From assembly GCF_945873775.1 (NCBI RefSeq), contig NZ_CAMCEC010000020.1:1-42891 (forward strand): a stretch of 42,891 nt of DNA, given 5' to 3'. The DNA comes from an uncultured Treponema sp. GTDB taxonomy: Bacteria > Spirochaetota > Spirochaetia > Treponematales > Treponemataceae. The notes below the pieces were generated by a model, which saw nothing but the letters and a program-made list of their open reading frames with translations, searched no databases and was not told the DNA's origin. Both the position numbers and the translations under genes were made by a program. Of the stretch, positions 13,606-21,663 are shown piece by piece. Within the stretch, counting starts at the first letter, position 1. Every line of letters begins with the position of its first letter.

Positions 13606-13842
13606 TCAATTTAAAATGTTTTCAGCAAGCTCTGATTCTCCATTTTTAAAAAGATAAAAATAAGTTTCTTGCAATGTCTTTAGTTCAGAAAATTCTTCAA
13701 CTGAAAGATATGCCTTGTAACCAGAAATATTGCTTTCAAGAAATTTTTTAAATGTATTTTCATTCGTACCAGTTTCTGAAAAACATTTTGCAATTGAGAA
13801 AATCAGACAACTTGCAAAAAAGCACTTTTTATTTATTTTCAT
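13606..13842 (-). CDS. Small exported protein of unknown function
   Basis: Seventy-eight residues: signal peptide (MKINKKCFFASCLIFSIAKC, cleavage near CFS-E) then a helical acidic segment (TFKKFLESNISGYKAYLSVE...LKTLQETYFYLFKNGESELA). A Cys near the end of the hydrophobic part could instead be lipidated. The ATG lies inside the last codons of the upstream lipoprotein gene (14-base overlap), so the two form an operon and probably act together in the envelope. No family recognised. Confidence 0.6.
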   Translation of the reverse strand: MKINKKCFFASCLIFSIAKCFSETGTNENTFKKFLESNISGYKAYLSVEEFSELKTLQETYFYLFKNGESELAENILN

Positions 13843-15439
13843 CGCTAGACCTTACAATTATAATTCCGGCAAGTTTTTCTTTTAGCATGGAAGACGGAAT
13901 TTTTCCTGAAAGAGCTTGCAGTTTTCCAGAGTTGCAAGAATACACATAAAAATTATTTGTCCAGAAAGAAAATGTTTCTGAAGAATTTAAAAATATTTTT
14001 TCATCTTTGATTTCGTTTTCAAACGGAAGCCTGTATCCAGAATTATTGTTGAAAGTAATGTTGTTTTCTTCAATGGAATAAAATTCTGGCAGCCCATAAA
14101 GTCGGCTTAACCAGTTGCAGTAAGATGCTGCATCGTAAAAACTCAAATTTTGAACAGGCAAATCAAGCCCGTTTTCTGCCTTTGAATAATCAGGACTTCC
14201 TTTCATTGTAAGAAAAGAAATCCATTCTTTGTTTGTAACCGCATTTTCGCAATATTGAAAACCTTTTGCAGAATTTTTTAGTTCAGGCTTTGCCGGATAA
14301 ACTGCAAAAATATTTGTTGAAACAAGCCGGATTCCCTGTTTTTGAAGATCTGAAATTTCATCATAAATTCCAGCTTGAAATTCCTTCGCAAGATTGTTTG
14401 TCAGTTCAATTTTTTCATTTTTTAGAGAAAGTTGATTTTCAAATTCTTTTACAATTCCTGATTTTTCTTGTTTTAGAAAAGAAATGTCAGATTCTAGTTT
14501 TTGTATGTAATCAGATTTTTGCTCAAGCTCTGCGGACTGCGTTCTGATTATATACAGATATTGCTGCTTCTGAACATCAGTCGGGTCAAATTCGTCCAAT
14601 GATTTTTTTATTGTTTCAAGACACGTTTCGTATTTACGACGCTCTTCGTCAGCCAAATCCAATGAATTATAATAAGTCAAACCTTTTAAAACAGAATTTA
14701 TTTCGCAGAGTTCAAAATATAAATTTTTATATTCCGTTTCTTTTTCCAAAAAGTTTGTATTTTGAATCAACTTGATTACGTAACTTGAACGTGAAGAATA
14801 ATCTTCAAACATCCGCTTTTCTTTTTCTGAAATTTTTTCCTTGTGCTCCAGCTCCGATTTTGCCTTGTCTATATCTTTTTGGCTTATTGTGTAATGAATC
14901 CAGCTTTTATAAAAAAGTTTTCTGTCATTTTTCTTTTGAGTTTCATGACATTCCCAAAATTCATTGCGCCTTATAAGTCCACCAAAAGAAGATGAAGATT
15001 TGAAATAAGATTCAATGTAAAGCTCGTCTTCGGATTTTCGGTTCTCAATGGAAGTTTTCTTTCCGTTAATATTTTTATCAGAAGATATACCCGATTCTTG
15101 AACAAAATCTTTTACAGTTGATTTTATTTCGCTGTTCAAAAAATTAGAAACTTGAATTCTGGCATCTTCCGCTGCCTTGGTTCTTACAAATTCCAATTGG
15201 CTTCCGTTTGCTTCTTTTTCAGACGCAGAATAAGAGCCTATAAAATGATAAATTTTTCCATCAACAGTATCTTCTTCAGCAGGAATTTTTGTAACCCATT
15301 CAGGCTGAATTTTTAAATTTTGATTAGGCTGATTTTTATAATCATATCCTGAAAAATTAGAAATAAGCCGTGTCGTTTCGCATGACATACTGACAAAGCC
15401 TGTAAAAATAAAAAAACTCAATTTAAAAGAATTATTCAT
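13829..15439 (-). CDS. Lipoprotein with coiled coil and degenerate FGE-sulfatase domain
   Basis: 536 residues. Signal peptide with lipobox-like GFVSMSC (Cys about 20), an N-terminal domain (about 45-190) including the conserved-looking HFIGSYSASEKEANGSQLEF, a long coiled coil (about 190-360), and a C-terminal formylglycine-generating-enzyme/SUMF1-like fold. The fold is marked by CENAVTNKEWISFL, PVQNLSFYDAASYCNWLSRL and NSGYRLPFENE. The fold is clearly abbreviated and lacks an evident catalytic Cys pair, so it is more likely a binding module than an enzyme, as is common for spirochaete surface lipoproteins. It is followed by an overlapping small exported protein. Confidence 0.75.
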   Translation of the reverse strand: MNNSFKLSFFIFTGFVSMSCETTRLISNFSGYDYKNQPNQNLKIQPEWVTKIPAEEDTVDGKIYHFIGSYSASEKEANGSQLEFVRTKAAEDARIQVSNFLNSEIKSTVKDFVQESGISSDKNINGKKTSIENRKSEDELYIESYFKSSSSFGGLIRRNEFWECHETQKKNDRKLFYKSWIHYTISQKDIDKAKSELEHKEKISEKEKRMFEDYSSRSSYVIKLIQNTNFLEKETEYKNLYFELCEINSVLKGLTYYNSLDLADEERRKYETCLETIKKSLDEFDPTDVQKQQYLYIIRTQSAELEQKSDYIQKLESDISFLKQEKSGIVKEFENQLSLKNEKIELTNNLAKEFQAGIYDEISDLQKQGIRLVSTNIFAVYPAKPELKNSAKGFQYCENAVTNKEWISFLTMKGSPDYSKAENGLDLPVQNLSFYDAASYCNWLSRLYGLPEFYSIEENNITFNNNSGYRLPFENEIKDEKIFLNSSETFSFWTNNFYVYSCNSGKLQALSGKIPSSMLKEKLAGIIIVRSSDENK

Positions 15440-15505
15440 TCAGATTGTTCCTTTTTCAAATTCAAGAAATAAATATCATAAATTTAAAAATAAATCAACA
15501 GTAAT

Positions 15506-15521
15506 AACTATAATTATAGTT
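15506..15521. promoter_or_regulatory. Perfect 16-bp palindrome, candidate operator
   Basis: AACTATAATTATAGTT lies between the divergent lipoprotein and XRE regulator genes, about 45 bp before the regulator ATG. Autoregulation by the XRE protein is a natural inference. Confidence 0.5.
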
Positions 15522-15564
15522 GTGAGTATCTGTAAAATTTTAGTAATAGATATTTAATAAAGTT

Positions 15565-15897
15565 ATGGCTGTTGATTTTTTTACTATAGGACAGAGGATT
15601 CAAAAAAGACGAAAAATGCTTCGCAAAACGCAGGAACAAATGGCAGAGGCGCTTTCGGTTTCGGTGGGATATGTCAGCCAACTTGAACGGGGCGTTACAA
15701 AAATCAGTTTGGACACGCTTTCGGAAATAACGGAATATTTGAACTGCAATTTTTCAGAGCTGCTTGACGGCACAGTTGTTCAGTCAAATTCGTATCTGAA
15801 TGATGAATTAAAAATTCTTAAAAACAATCTTTCTCCGGCAAACAGAAAAATTCTTTCAGAAATCGCGGACATTCTCGAAAAAAATCAGCCGGAATAA
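15565..15897 (+). CDS. XRE-family transcriptional regulator
   Basis: 110 residues. Helix-turn-helix at about 8-62 (IGQRIQKRRKMLRKTQEQMA...VSVGYVSQLERGVTKISLDT) with the SVGYVSQLERG recognition helix, then a short helical C-terminus, possibly for dimerisation. No ligand-binding domain, so probably a local repressor. No ribosome binding site is visible; TTTAAT lies six bases before the ATG, so the mRNA may be leaderless. The palindrome at 15506 is its likely operator. Confidence 0.85.
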   Translation: MAVDFFTIGQRIQKRRKMLRKTQEQMAEALSVSVGYVSQLERGVTKISLDTLSEITEYLNCNFSELLDGTVVQSNSYLNDELKILKNNLSPANRKILSEIADILEKNQPE

Positions 15898-15916
15898 AAT
15901 CGTTTTATTGTAATAA

Positions 15917-15945
15917 TTGAAGTTACAGCAAAAATTTGGTAGAGT
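15917..15945 (+). promoter_or_regulatory. Promoter of the Rrf2 gene, leaderless layout
   Basis: TTGAAG (15917-15922), 17 bp, TAGAGT (15940-15945), six bases before the ATG at 15952. No ribosome binding site fits in between. Confidence 0.55.
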
Positions 15946-15951
15946 TTAAAT

Positions 15952-16389
15952 ATGAAGGTAAGCAGCAAATTTACGGTGGCGGTTCACACTTTGTTGTGCA
16001 TTCACCGGTTCGGAAAGGAAACAAAAGTTACTTCGGATTTTATCGCAGGAAGCACGGGTGTGAATCCGGTTATAATCCGGCGGACGCTCATTTCGCTTAA
16101 GGCGGCGGGTCTTGTGAACGTTGCGGCCGGAACTGGCGGAGCGGAAATTATTGCGGAGCCGTCGTCGTTCACGCTTTTTGACATTTACAAGGCTTCAGGC
16201 AGCATGGAGGAAAATATTTTCGGTTTCCACGAGCAGCCGAATCCGGCGTGTCCTGTGGGTGGAAACATTCACAAGATTCTCGACTCGCACCTTGCAGACG
16301 CACAGAAAGCGTTTGAGCAAAGCCTTGCGACGGTGAAATTTTCTGACCTTGTGAAAGAACTGGAAGCGGCGGAAAAAGCCAAAGCGTAG
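15952..16389 (+). CDS. Rrf2-family transcriptional regulator
   Basis: 145 residues. MKVSSKFTVAVHTLLCIHRF and the winged helix (VTSDFIAGSTGVNPVIIRRTLISLKAAGLV) are characteristic of Rrf2. The region of the IscR Fe-S ligands is reduced to a single Cys (NPACPVGG), so an iron-sulfur cluster of the usual three-Cys type is unlikely. The closest pattern is the YwnA-like branch. It probably represses itself and neighbours. The downstream GNAT genes lie on the same strand. Predicted leaderless. Confidence 0.85.
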   Translation: MKVSSKFTVAVHTLLCIHRFGKETKVTSDFIAGSTGVNPVIIRRTLISLKAAGLVNVAAGTGGAEIIAEPSSFTLFDIYKASGSMEENIFGFHEQPNPACPVGGNIHKILDSHLADAQKAFEQSLATVKFSDLVKELEAAEKAKA

Positions 16390-16511
16390 GCATAAAACGC
16401 AAATAGATTAACTGGAAAACATTTAATAATCTGTTGATAGACTATCCGAACAGGTCAGAAAATGACAATTTTACAGAAGCAAATAAACTGGCTAGGAATG
16501 AGTTCGATAAA

Positions 16512-17021
16512 ATGAAAATACTGGAGCGTGTGAAAAATCACCAAAATATGTCAATATTAATAGAAGAAATTAAAAAATCTGAACGCACCGAAAATCTCGT
16601 GGCGAATCTTGTTGAGCTTTGGGAAAAATCTGTCTGGGCAACGCACACGTTTTTGTCGAAAGCGGAAATCTTAAAAATCAAGAAATATGTTCCATACGCG
16701 ATTTGCAATGTTGATTCGCTTTTGATTTTGCGTGAAGATGATGAAAATTCCGAAAAATCAAATTCCCGCCCGCTCGGATTTATGGGAATCGAGAATAGAA
16801 AAATTGAGATGCTTTTTCTTTCACCTGACGCACGCGGAAAAGGATTCGGCAAAATGCTTGTTCAGCATGGAATTGAAAAATTTTCGGCGGAGGAAGTTAC
16901 CGTGAACGAGCAGAATCCGAAAGCGAAAGGATTTTACGAGAATCTCGGGTTCAAGACGTACAAGACAAGCGAAACCGACGAGCAGGGAAATCCCTACCCG
17001 ATTGCGTGGATGCGGCTGTAA
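16512..17021 (+). CDS. GNAT N-acetyltransferase (YjaB-like)
   Basis: About 170 residues. The acetyl-CoA signature is EMLFLSPDARGKGFGKMLVQ (RGxGxGxxL type), followed by VNEQNPKAKGFYENLGFKTY. The N-terminal LVELWEKSVWATHTFL stretch is typical of the YjaB/YafP-like group. Substrate unknown. The start is uncertain: open frame extends to a TTG at 16434, but ATG 16512 has AGGA 14 bases upstream and ATG 16548 matches the family's usual N-terminus. Followed 32 bases later by another GNAT gene. Confidence 0.75.
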   Translation: MKILERVKNHQNMSILIEEIKKSERTENLVANLVELWEKSVWATHTFLSKAEILKIKKYVPYAICNVDSLLILREDDENSEKSNSRPLGFMGIENRKIEMLFLSPDARGKGFGKMLVQHGIEKFSAEEVTVNEQNPKAKGFYENLGFKTYKTSETDEQGNPYPIAWMRL

Positions 17022-17053
17022 AACACTTGAAAAAAATTAAGGAGGGTAAAAAA

Positions 17054-17551
17054 TTGGATTTAGAAAAAATAACTTTGCGTGAATATAAAAGTAACGATGC
17101 AAAAACTGTAGTGAGTTGGCTCAAAGACGAATATGCATTCAGGCAGTGGTGCGCAGACCGCTATGAAAATTTTCCGATAACGGCGGACGACATGAATGCA
17201 CTTTACTCAAATGGCGATGTTCTGCCTTTTGCTTTTTGCATTGGAAACGAAGTTGCGGGGCATTTTATAATTCGTTATCCGAATGAAAACCGTGATGAAG
17301 TGAGGCTCGGATTTGTGATTGTTGACGACAAAAAACGTGGTCATGGCTTGGGAAAGAAAATGATTCAGTTTGCCTTAAAATATGCTGCGGAAAATCTGCA
17401 TGCAAAAAAAGTTTCACTCGGCGTTTTTGAAAACAATCCCGGCGCGCTAAAATGCTACAAGTCCTGCGGATTTAGGGAAGTTTCGCAATCGACTTACACT
17501 TGTCTTGGCGAGCACTGGAAAAGCATTGAAATGGAAATCAGTTTAGAATAG
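17054..17551 (+). CDS. GNAT N-acetyltransferase
   Basis: 165 residues from TTG 17054, chosen because GGAGGG lies eight bases upstream; the in-frame ATG at 17006 lies inside the previous gene. Fold marks: LREYKSNDAKTVVSWL at the start, VRLGFVIVDDKKRGHGLGKK as the acetyl-CoA loop, and VFENNPGALKCYKSCGFREV near the end. This pattern fits the RimJ/RimL-like group that often modifies small metabolites or protein N-termini. Substrate unknown. Probably co-transcribed with the preceding acetyltransferase. Confidence 0.8.
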   Translation: MDLEKITLREYKSNDAKTVVSWLKDEYAFRQWCADRYENFPITADDMNALYSNGDVLPFAFCIGNEVAGHFIIRYPNENRDEVRLGFVIVDDKKRGHGLGKKMIQFALKYAAENLHAKKVSLGVFENNPGALKCYKSCGFREVSQSTYTCLGEHWKSIEMEISLE

Positions 17552-17590
17552 GGCAGTGGGATTCTGCTAGAGTTTGCTTTGCTACAATGT

Positions 17591-17728
17591 AATGTGCGCC
17601 ATTCTTGCATTTTAATGTGCGGCAGCGGTACAGCAAAATGTGCCGAACTGGTACAAGGTAATGTATGGCAGTGATACATTGGAATGCATTATGCTGGTAC
17701 AAGAAAATGTTCCCCAGCTATGCTGGAG
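17591..17728. repeat. Degenerate 23-bp tandem repeat array
   Basis: Five units in exact 23-bp register start at 17591, 17614, 17637, 17660 and 17683, with a decayed sixth at 17706 and a possible one before 17591. Each begins AATGT or AATGC; most carry a GGCA-like core and GGTACA near position 14. The period is not a multiple of three and no open frame covers it, so it is not coding. It fills most of the 297-bp gap between the GNAT gene and the metal pump. Confidence 0.7.
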
Positions 17729-17740
17729 AATTGCAGAAGA

Positions 17741-17838
17741 AAGTTGTCATCTTCAGACTTGACCCGAAGATCTTTGTGTTGAACTGGATTCCCCGATTCG
17801 CACGGGGAATGACAGCCAGCCAGTTACGATAATGACAG
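17741..17838. repeat. Dispersed hairpin repeat
   Basis: GTCATCTTCAG..TTGACCCGAAGATC and ATTCCCCG..CGGGGAATGACA form two hairpins of the family seen at several other intergenic sites here. It lies just after the metal-pump stop codon. Confidence 0.65.
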
Positions 17839-17848
17839 GAAATCCTTC

Positions 17849-19777
17849 CTACAGCCCCTTCACGTTCAGGGCGCGGACGGCGTTCAGGACTGCGAGCACC
17901 ATTACGCCAACGTCGGCGAAGATTGCAAGCCACATATTCGCGATTCCCAGCGCGCCCAGCACAAGGCAGGCGAATTTTATTGCGAGTGCGAACGTGATGT
18001 TCTGGTAGACGATTCCGATGCACTTGCGCGATATTCTGATTGCCTTTGCGATTTTGAGCGGGTCATCGTCCATGAGAACAACGTCCGCGGCTTCGATTGC
18101 GGCATCCGAGCCCATCGCGCCCATTGCGATTCCTATGTCCGCACGCGAGAGAACCGGCGCATCGTTTATTCCGTCGCCCACGAACGCAAGCACGTCGTTC
18201 TTTCCTTTTTCCGCAATCAGCTTCTCAACCTGATTCACTTTGTCCGCCGGAAGAAGCTCCGCATGAACCTCGTCGATTCCAAGATCCGCCGCCACTTTCT
18301 CCGCAACCTTTTTCGCGTCCCCGGTGAGCATTACGGTCTTTGCGACTCCGGATTTTTTGAGCGCGGAAAGAGCTTCCCTGGATGTCGGTTTTTCAACGTC
18401 GGAAATCACGATGTGTCCCGAATATTCTCCGTCAATCGCCACGTGAATTATCGTTCCGACCGAATGACATTCCGCAGCCTCGATTCCAAGCTTTTTCATC
18501 AGCTTGAGGTTTCCCGCAGCGATTTTGTGTCCGTCAACTTCCGCGGTGATTCCGTGTCCGCTGATTTCCTCGATATTTGCGACCCTGTTCCTGTCGATTT
18601 CCTTTCCGTAGGCCGCCTGAAGGCTTCTGCTGATCGGGTGGGATGACGCACATTCTGCGAGTGCGGCGTATTCAAGAAGTTTTGCCTCCCCGATTTTGCT
18701 GTGGTGAACCGCCGTAACTTCAAAAACTCCGCGGGTCAGTGTTCCGGTCTTGTCGAACACGACGATTTTTGACTTTGAGAGCGTCTCAAGGTAGTTCGAG
18801 CCTTTTATGAGGACTCCTTCCTTGCTTGCGCCACCCAGTCCTGCAAAGAAGCTGAGCGGAATGCTGATTACGAGGGCGCACGGACAGCTGATTACGAGGA
18901 AGGTGAGCGCGCGGTAAATCCAGTCGCTCCAGTTCGGAGAGGATTTTGCGATGATGCAGACGAGCGGCGGAAGAACGGCAAGTGCAAGCGCGCTGTAGCA
19001 GACGGCAGGCGTGTAGACTCTTGCGAACTTGGAGATGAATTCCTCGGACTTGGATTTTCTTGAGCTGGCGTTCTCCACAAGCTCAAGGATTTTTGAGACG
19101 GTTGACTCTCCGAAATCTTTTGTCGTCCTGATTTTGAGAACTCCGCTCATGTTTATGCTTCCGCTGATGACTTCCGTTCCTGTGCCGACTTCACGCGGAA
19201 GGCTTTCACCTGTGAGCGCGCTTGTGTTCAGCGTTGAGTTTCCTTCTATTATAATGCCGTCAATTGGAACTTTCTCGCCTGGCTGAACGACAATCACATT
19301 TCCCGGCGCGACTTCGGATGGGTCAACCTGAACAAGTTTTCCGTCCTTTTCGATGTTCGCGTAGTCCGGGCGGATGTCCATAAGCTCTGTGATGTTCCTG
19401 CGGCTTTTTCCGACCGCATAGCTCTGGAAGAATTCGCCGATCTGGTAGAAAAGCATTACTGCGACCGCCTCGTTGCAGTCGTCAATCAGAAGAAGATTTC
19501 CGTGCGCGTTGTAGATTTCAAGCGCGAACGCTCCCACCGTTGCGACCGCCATCAGGAAATTCTCGTCGAATACCTGCCGGTTCCAGATTCCCTTTCCGGC
19601 CTTCTTGAGGATGTCGTATCCGATTATCAGATAGTCAGTCACGTAGAGAATCATCTTGAGCGGAACTTTTCCCGGAATGGCGGCGAAAACGTTCAGCCTG
19701 TCAAGCACGTTCAGAACCAAAAGCAGCGCGAACGCCACGATGATTCTTGCAAGCATTTTCTTCTGTTTCTTCTTCAT
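17849..19777 (-). CDS. Heavy-metal-translocating P-type ATPase (Zn/Cd/Co type) without HMA domain
   Basis: 642 residues. All P1B motifs are present: TGES actuator (189-192), SCPCALVIS metal site (CPC 298-300), phosphorylated DKTGT (342-346), HP pair (380-381) and GDGINDAP (534-541). The CPC motif plus the final-helix MWLAIFADVGVMVL aspartate point to the Zn/Cd/Pb group rather than Cu. It should export divalent metal from the cytoplasm using ATP. The N-terminal metal-binding domain usual in ZntA/CadA is missing but is encoded as a separate protein just upstream (19911-20129). AAGGAAG precedes the ATG. The divergent ArsR-AraC fusion at 20296 is the probable regulator. Confidence 0.9.
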   Translation of the reverse strand: MKKKQKKMLARIIVAFALLLVLNVLDRLNVFAAIPGKVPLKMILYVTDYLIIGYDILKKAGKGIWNRQVFDENFLMAVATVGAFALEIYNAHGNLLLIDDCNEAVAVMLFYQIGEFFQSYAVGKSRRNITELMDIRPDYANIEKDGKLVQVDPSEVAPGNVIVVQPGEKVPIDGIIIEGNSTLNTSALTGESLPREVGTGTEVISGSINMSGVLKIRTTKDFGESTVSKILELVENASSRKSKSEEFISKFARVYTPAVCYSALALAVLPPLVCIIAKSSPNWSDWIYRALTFLVISCPCALVISIPLSFFAGLGGASKEGVLIKGSNYLETLSKSKIVVFDKTGTLTRGVFEVTAVHHSKIGEAKLLEYAALAECASSHPISRSLQAAYGKEIDRNRVANIEEISGHGITAEVDGHKIAAGNLKLMKKLGIEAAECHSVGTIIHVAIDGEYSGHIVISDVEKPTSREALSALKKSGVAKTVMLTGDAKKVAEKVAADLGIDEVHAELLPADKVNQVEKLIAEKGKNDVLAFVGDGINDAPVLSRADIGIAMGAMGSDAAIEAADVVLMDDDPLKIAKAIRISRKCIGIVYQNITFALAIKFACLVLGALGIANMWLAIFADVGVMVLAVLNAVRALNVKGL

Positions 19778-19796
19778 AAATTCTTCCTTATTTAAG

Positions 19797-19906
19797 TGTC
19801 ATTGTCGGACTTGATCCGGCAATCTTTTGCGGAGAGATTCCCCGATCAGGTCGGGGAATGACAAAGTCCTATGTCATTGTCAGACTTGATCCGACAATCT
19901 TTCCGG
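19797..19906. repeat. Dispersed hairpin repeats between pump and metallochaperone
   Basis: GTCATTGTCGGACTTGATCC..GGCAATC, then GATTCCCCGATC..GGGGAATGACA, then another GTCATTGTCAGACTTGATCC copy. Three palindromes lie in 110 bp within a putative operon, where they may stabilise or attenuate the mRNA. Confidence 0.65.
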
Positions 19907-19910
19907 GCGT

Positions 19911-20129
19911 TTACAGCTCAATCTCGCAGTCGTCCTCGACCTTTTTGCACGCCTTGAGGACCGCCTTCATCACTTTCTTGTCGTCCTGTCCGTCGCCGAA
20001 TTCCACGGTCATTTTCTGAAGCATGAAATTCACGCTGGAATCCTTCACGCCTTCAACAGTCTTTGCCGCGTCCTCCATTTTAAGGGCACAGCTCGCGCAG
20101 TCAACTTCAATCTTATAAGTCTTTTTCAT
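19911..20129 (-). CDS. Stand-alone HMA-domain metallochaperone
   Basis: Seventy-two residues from ATG 20129 (GGAGG five bases upstream). A complete heavy-metal-associated domain: KTYKIEVDCASCALKMEDAA with the metal-binding DCxSC (CASC) loop, then the beta-alpha-beta pattern GVKDSSVNFMLQKMTVEFGD. The C-terminus adds acidic and Cys residues (CKKVEDDCEIEL). It should bind metal and pass it to the P-type ATPase encoded just downstream, which lacks its own HMA domain. The two look like a split version of a fused pump. Confidence 0.88.
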   Translation of the reverse strand: MKKTYKIEVDCASCALKMEDAAKTVEGVKDSSVNFMLQKMTVEFGDGQDDKKVMKAVLKACKKVEDDCEIEL

Positions 20130-20166
20130 AATGTCCTCCAAAAAATCCGGTTATGTTTATTCCTTC

Positions 20167-20205
20167 GATTAAGCGGTTGTTTAATCTTTATGTTCAAGAT
20201 ATAAT
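20167..20205 (+). promoter_or_regulatory. Promoter and operator of the ArsR-AraC regulator
   Basis: TTGTTT (20177-20182), 17 bp, TATAAT (20200-20205). The imperfect palindrome GATTAAGCGGTTGTTTAATC (20167-20186, one mismatched pair in the 8-bp arms) covers the -35 box and faces the metallochaperone gene, as expected for an ArsR/SmtB-type operator. Confidence 0.6.
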
Positions 20206-20295
20206 CCGGGGCGGATATTTGCAAGAGCGGCGGAAGATTTATTTCCTTTTCGGAAAAACAAATTTCCGTTTGGGACGCTGAATTGGAGGCTGAAA

Positions 20296-21021
20296 ATGAA
20301 GCTGGTTCACGGGCACAACGACTATTTCAATCTGGACTTGCTGAAGGAGATTCTTTCGGACGGAAACGCCGTTAGGGAGACTGCGGAATGTTTTGCGGTT
20401 TTTGCCGATGAGGTGCGCGTGCGGATTTTCATGCTGCTGTGCCACACCAAGCAGTGCGTCCTGAACATCGCAGACTTTATGGAGATGACCGCGCCTGCCG
20501 TCTCTCATCATCTGAAAATCCTGAAAGATGCGGAGCTGATTGAAAGCTGGCGGGACGGAAAGGAGGTTTTTTATTCGGCGTCGGATTCGGAAAAGAGCCG
20601 CACGATGCACGGAATAATCGAAAAGCTGATGCAGACCAGCTGCCCGGACTTTGAGACAAAGCACGAGAAAATCAACGAGAAGTCGGAATTTCAGGACAGG
20701 CAGATTGAGACGGTGAAAAAAATCCACGACTTTATGTGCGAGCATATTTCGGAGCGGTTCACGATTGAGGATCTCGCGCGCAGATTCGGCATGAACACTA
20801 CGACGCTCAAGACGGTTTTCAAGGATGTTTACGGAACGTCGCTTGCCTCGCACATCAAGGAGCACCGCATGGAAAAAGCTGCCGAGCTTCTCGCCAAGAC
20901 AGACCTTTCGATAAGCGAAGTTTCCGCGCGGGTCGGCTATGAGAGCCAGGGCAAATTCAGCGCGACCTTCAAGGAATTCTACAACATGATTCCGAGCGAG
21001 TATAAAAAGGAGAAGCGGTGA
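20296..21021 (+). CDS. ArsR-AraC fusion regulator, probably metal-responsive
   Basis: 241 residues with two DNA-binding domains. Residues about 25-105 are an ArsR/SmtB winged helix (FAVFADEVRVRIFMLLC...NIADFMEMTAPAVSHHLKIL...DGKEVFY). Residues about 140-240 are an AraC-type double helix-turn-helix (FTIEDLARRFGMNTTTLKTV...SISEVSARVGYESQGKFSAT). Cys residues (LLCHTKQCV, TSCPDF) could sense metal, though a full ELCVCDL-type site is not seen. ArsR and AraC modules are rarely joined. It is divergent from the metallochaperone-pump pair, so control of metal export is the likely role. GGAGG precedes the ATG. Confidence 0.8.
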   Translation: MKLVHGHNDYFNLDLLKEILSDGNAVRETAECFAVFADEVRVRIFMLLCHTKQCVLNIADFMEMTAPAVSHHLKILKDAELIESWRDGKEVFYSASDSEKSRTMHGIIEKLMQTSCPDFETKHEKINEKSEFQDRQIETVKKIHDFMCEHISERFTIEDLARRFGMNTTTLKTVFKDVYGTSLASHIKEHRMEKAAELLAKTDLSISEVSARVGYESQGKFSATFKEFYNMIPSEYKKEKR

Positions 21022-21033
21022 GGGGAAATTTCT

Positions 21034-21663
21034 TCAGTCAAGCTGTGTCTGCCAGTTTTTATTTTCGTAAGCGGCAAAGCACATTTTTATCTGCTCAAGA
21101 TTATTTTTTTCTTCCGCAAGATTCAGACTGGAAATTTCTTCAAGTGAAAAGTAACGGCTTTCTGTAGTTTCGATATTTGCTGTGAACTTTCCGTCTTTTT
21201 TTATTGAGCAGAGAATGAAGATTTTGCAGATTTTCCAGGCGTAGACCGGCTTGTTGTGTTTTTCCCTGTCCTGAACCGCAATAACTTTTTCCGCGCTCGC
21301 TTCGATTCCGGCTTCCTCAAAAACTTCCTTTTCCGTATTTTCTTTTACTGAGCAGTCAACATCGCACCAGCCGCCGGGAAGAGACCAAGTTCCGTTATTT
21401 TCCTTTACGAGCAGAATTTTTCCGCCTTTGAAAACAGCAGCCCGCGTGTCAATTTTTGGAGTTTGGTAGCCGGTTTCATTGCAGAAAAGTTCCGTCACTT
21501 TTTCGAGCGGAATTTCTGTTTTATGCGCAATAATTTCCGCAGCGATTTTTCTGATTTCCTCGTAGCGTTCCCGGTCGAACTTGTCTTTTCCGTAAGCCAG
21601 TCCGGCCTGCGCAATGCTCTGGAGTTTCACCGCCCAGTCAAGCCAAATATTTTCCCCGCTCAT
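21034..21663 (-). CDS. Nudix hydrolase with Nudix_hydro_N domain
   Basis: 209 residues. The N-terminal 60 residues (WLDWAVKLQSIAQAGLAYGK...FDRERYEEIRKIAAEII) are the small helical domain of PF12535-type Nudix proteins. The Nudix box spans about 97-120. In it Cys104 replaces the first Glu of GX5E and Lys112 replaces the Arg of REXXEE, while Glu113, Glu116 and Glu117 are kept, so metal binding is probably retained. Relatives hydrolyse nucleoside diphosphate derivatives such as ADP-ribose. Its start overlaps the stop of the upstream GNAT gene (ATGA); it is last in a four-gene operon. Confidence 0.82.
   Translation of the reverse strand: MSGENIWLDWAVKLQSIAQAGLAYGKDKFDRERYEEIRKIAAEIIAHKTEIPLEKVTELFCNETGYQTPKIDTRAAVFKGGKILLVKENNGTWSLPGGWCDVDCSVKENTEKEVFEEAGIEASAEKVIAVQDREKHNKPVYAWKICKIFILCSIKKDGKFTANIETTESRYFSLEEISSLNLAEEKNNLEQIKMCFAAYENKNWQTQLD

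Noticed and set aside
17591..17728. CRISPR array
   Set aside because: Units are contiguous and diverged, with no constant repeat or unique spacers, and there are no cas genes nearby.
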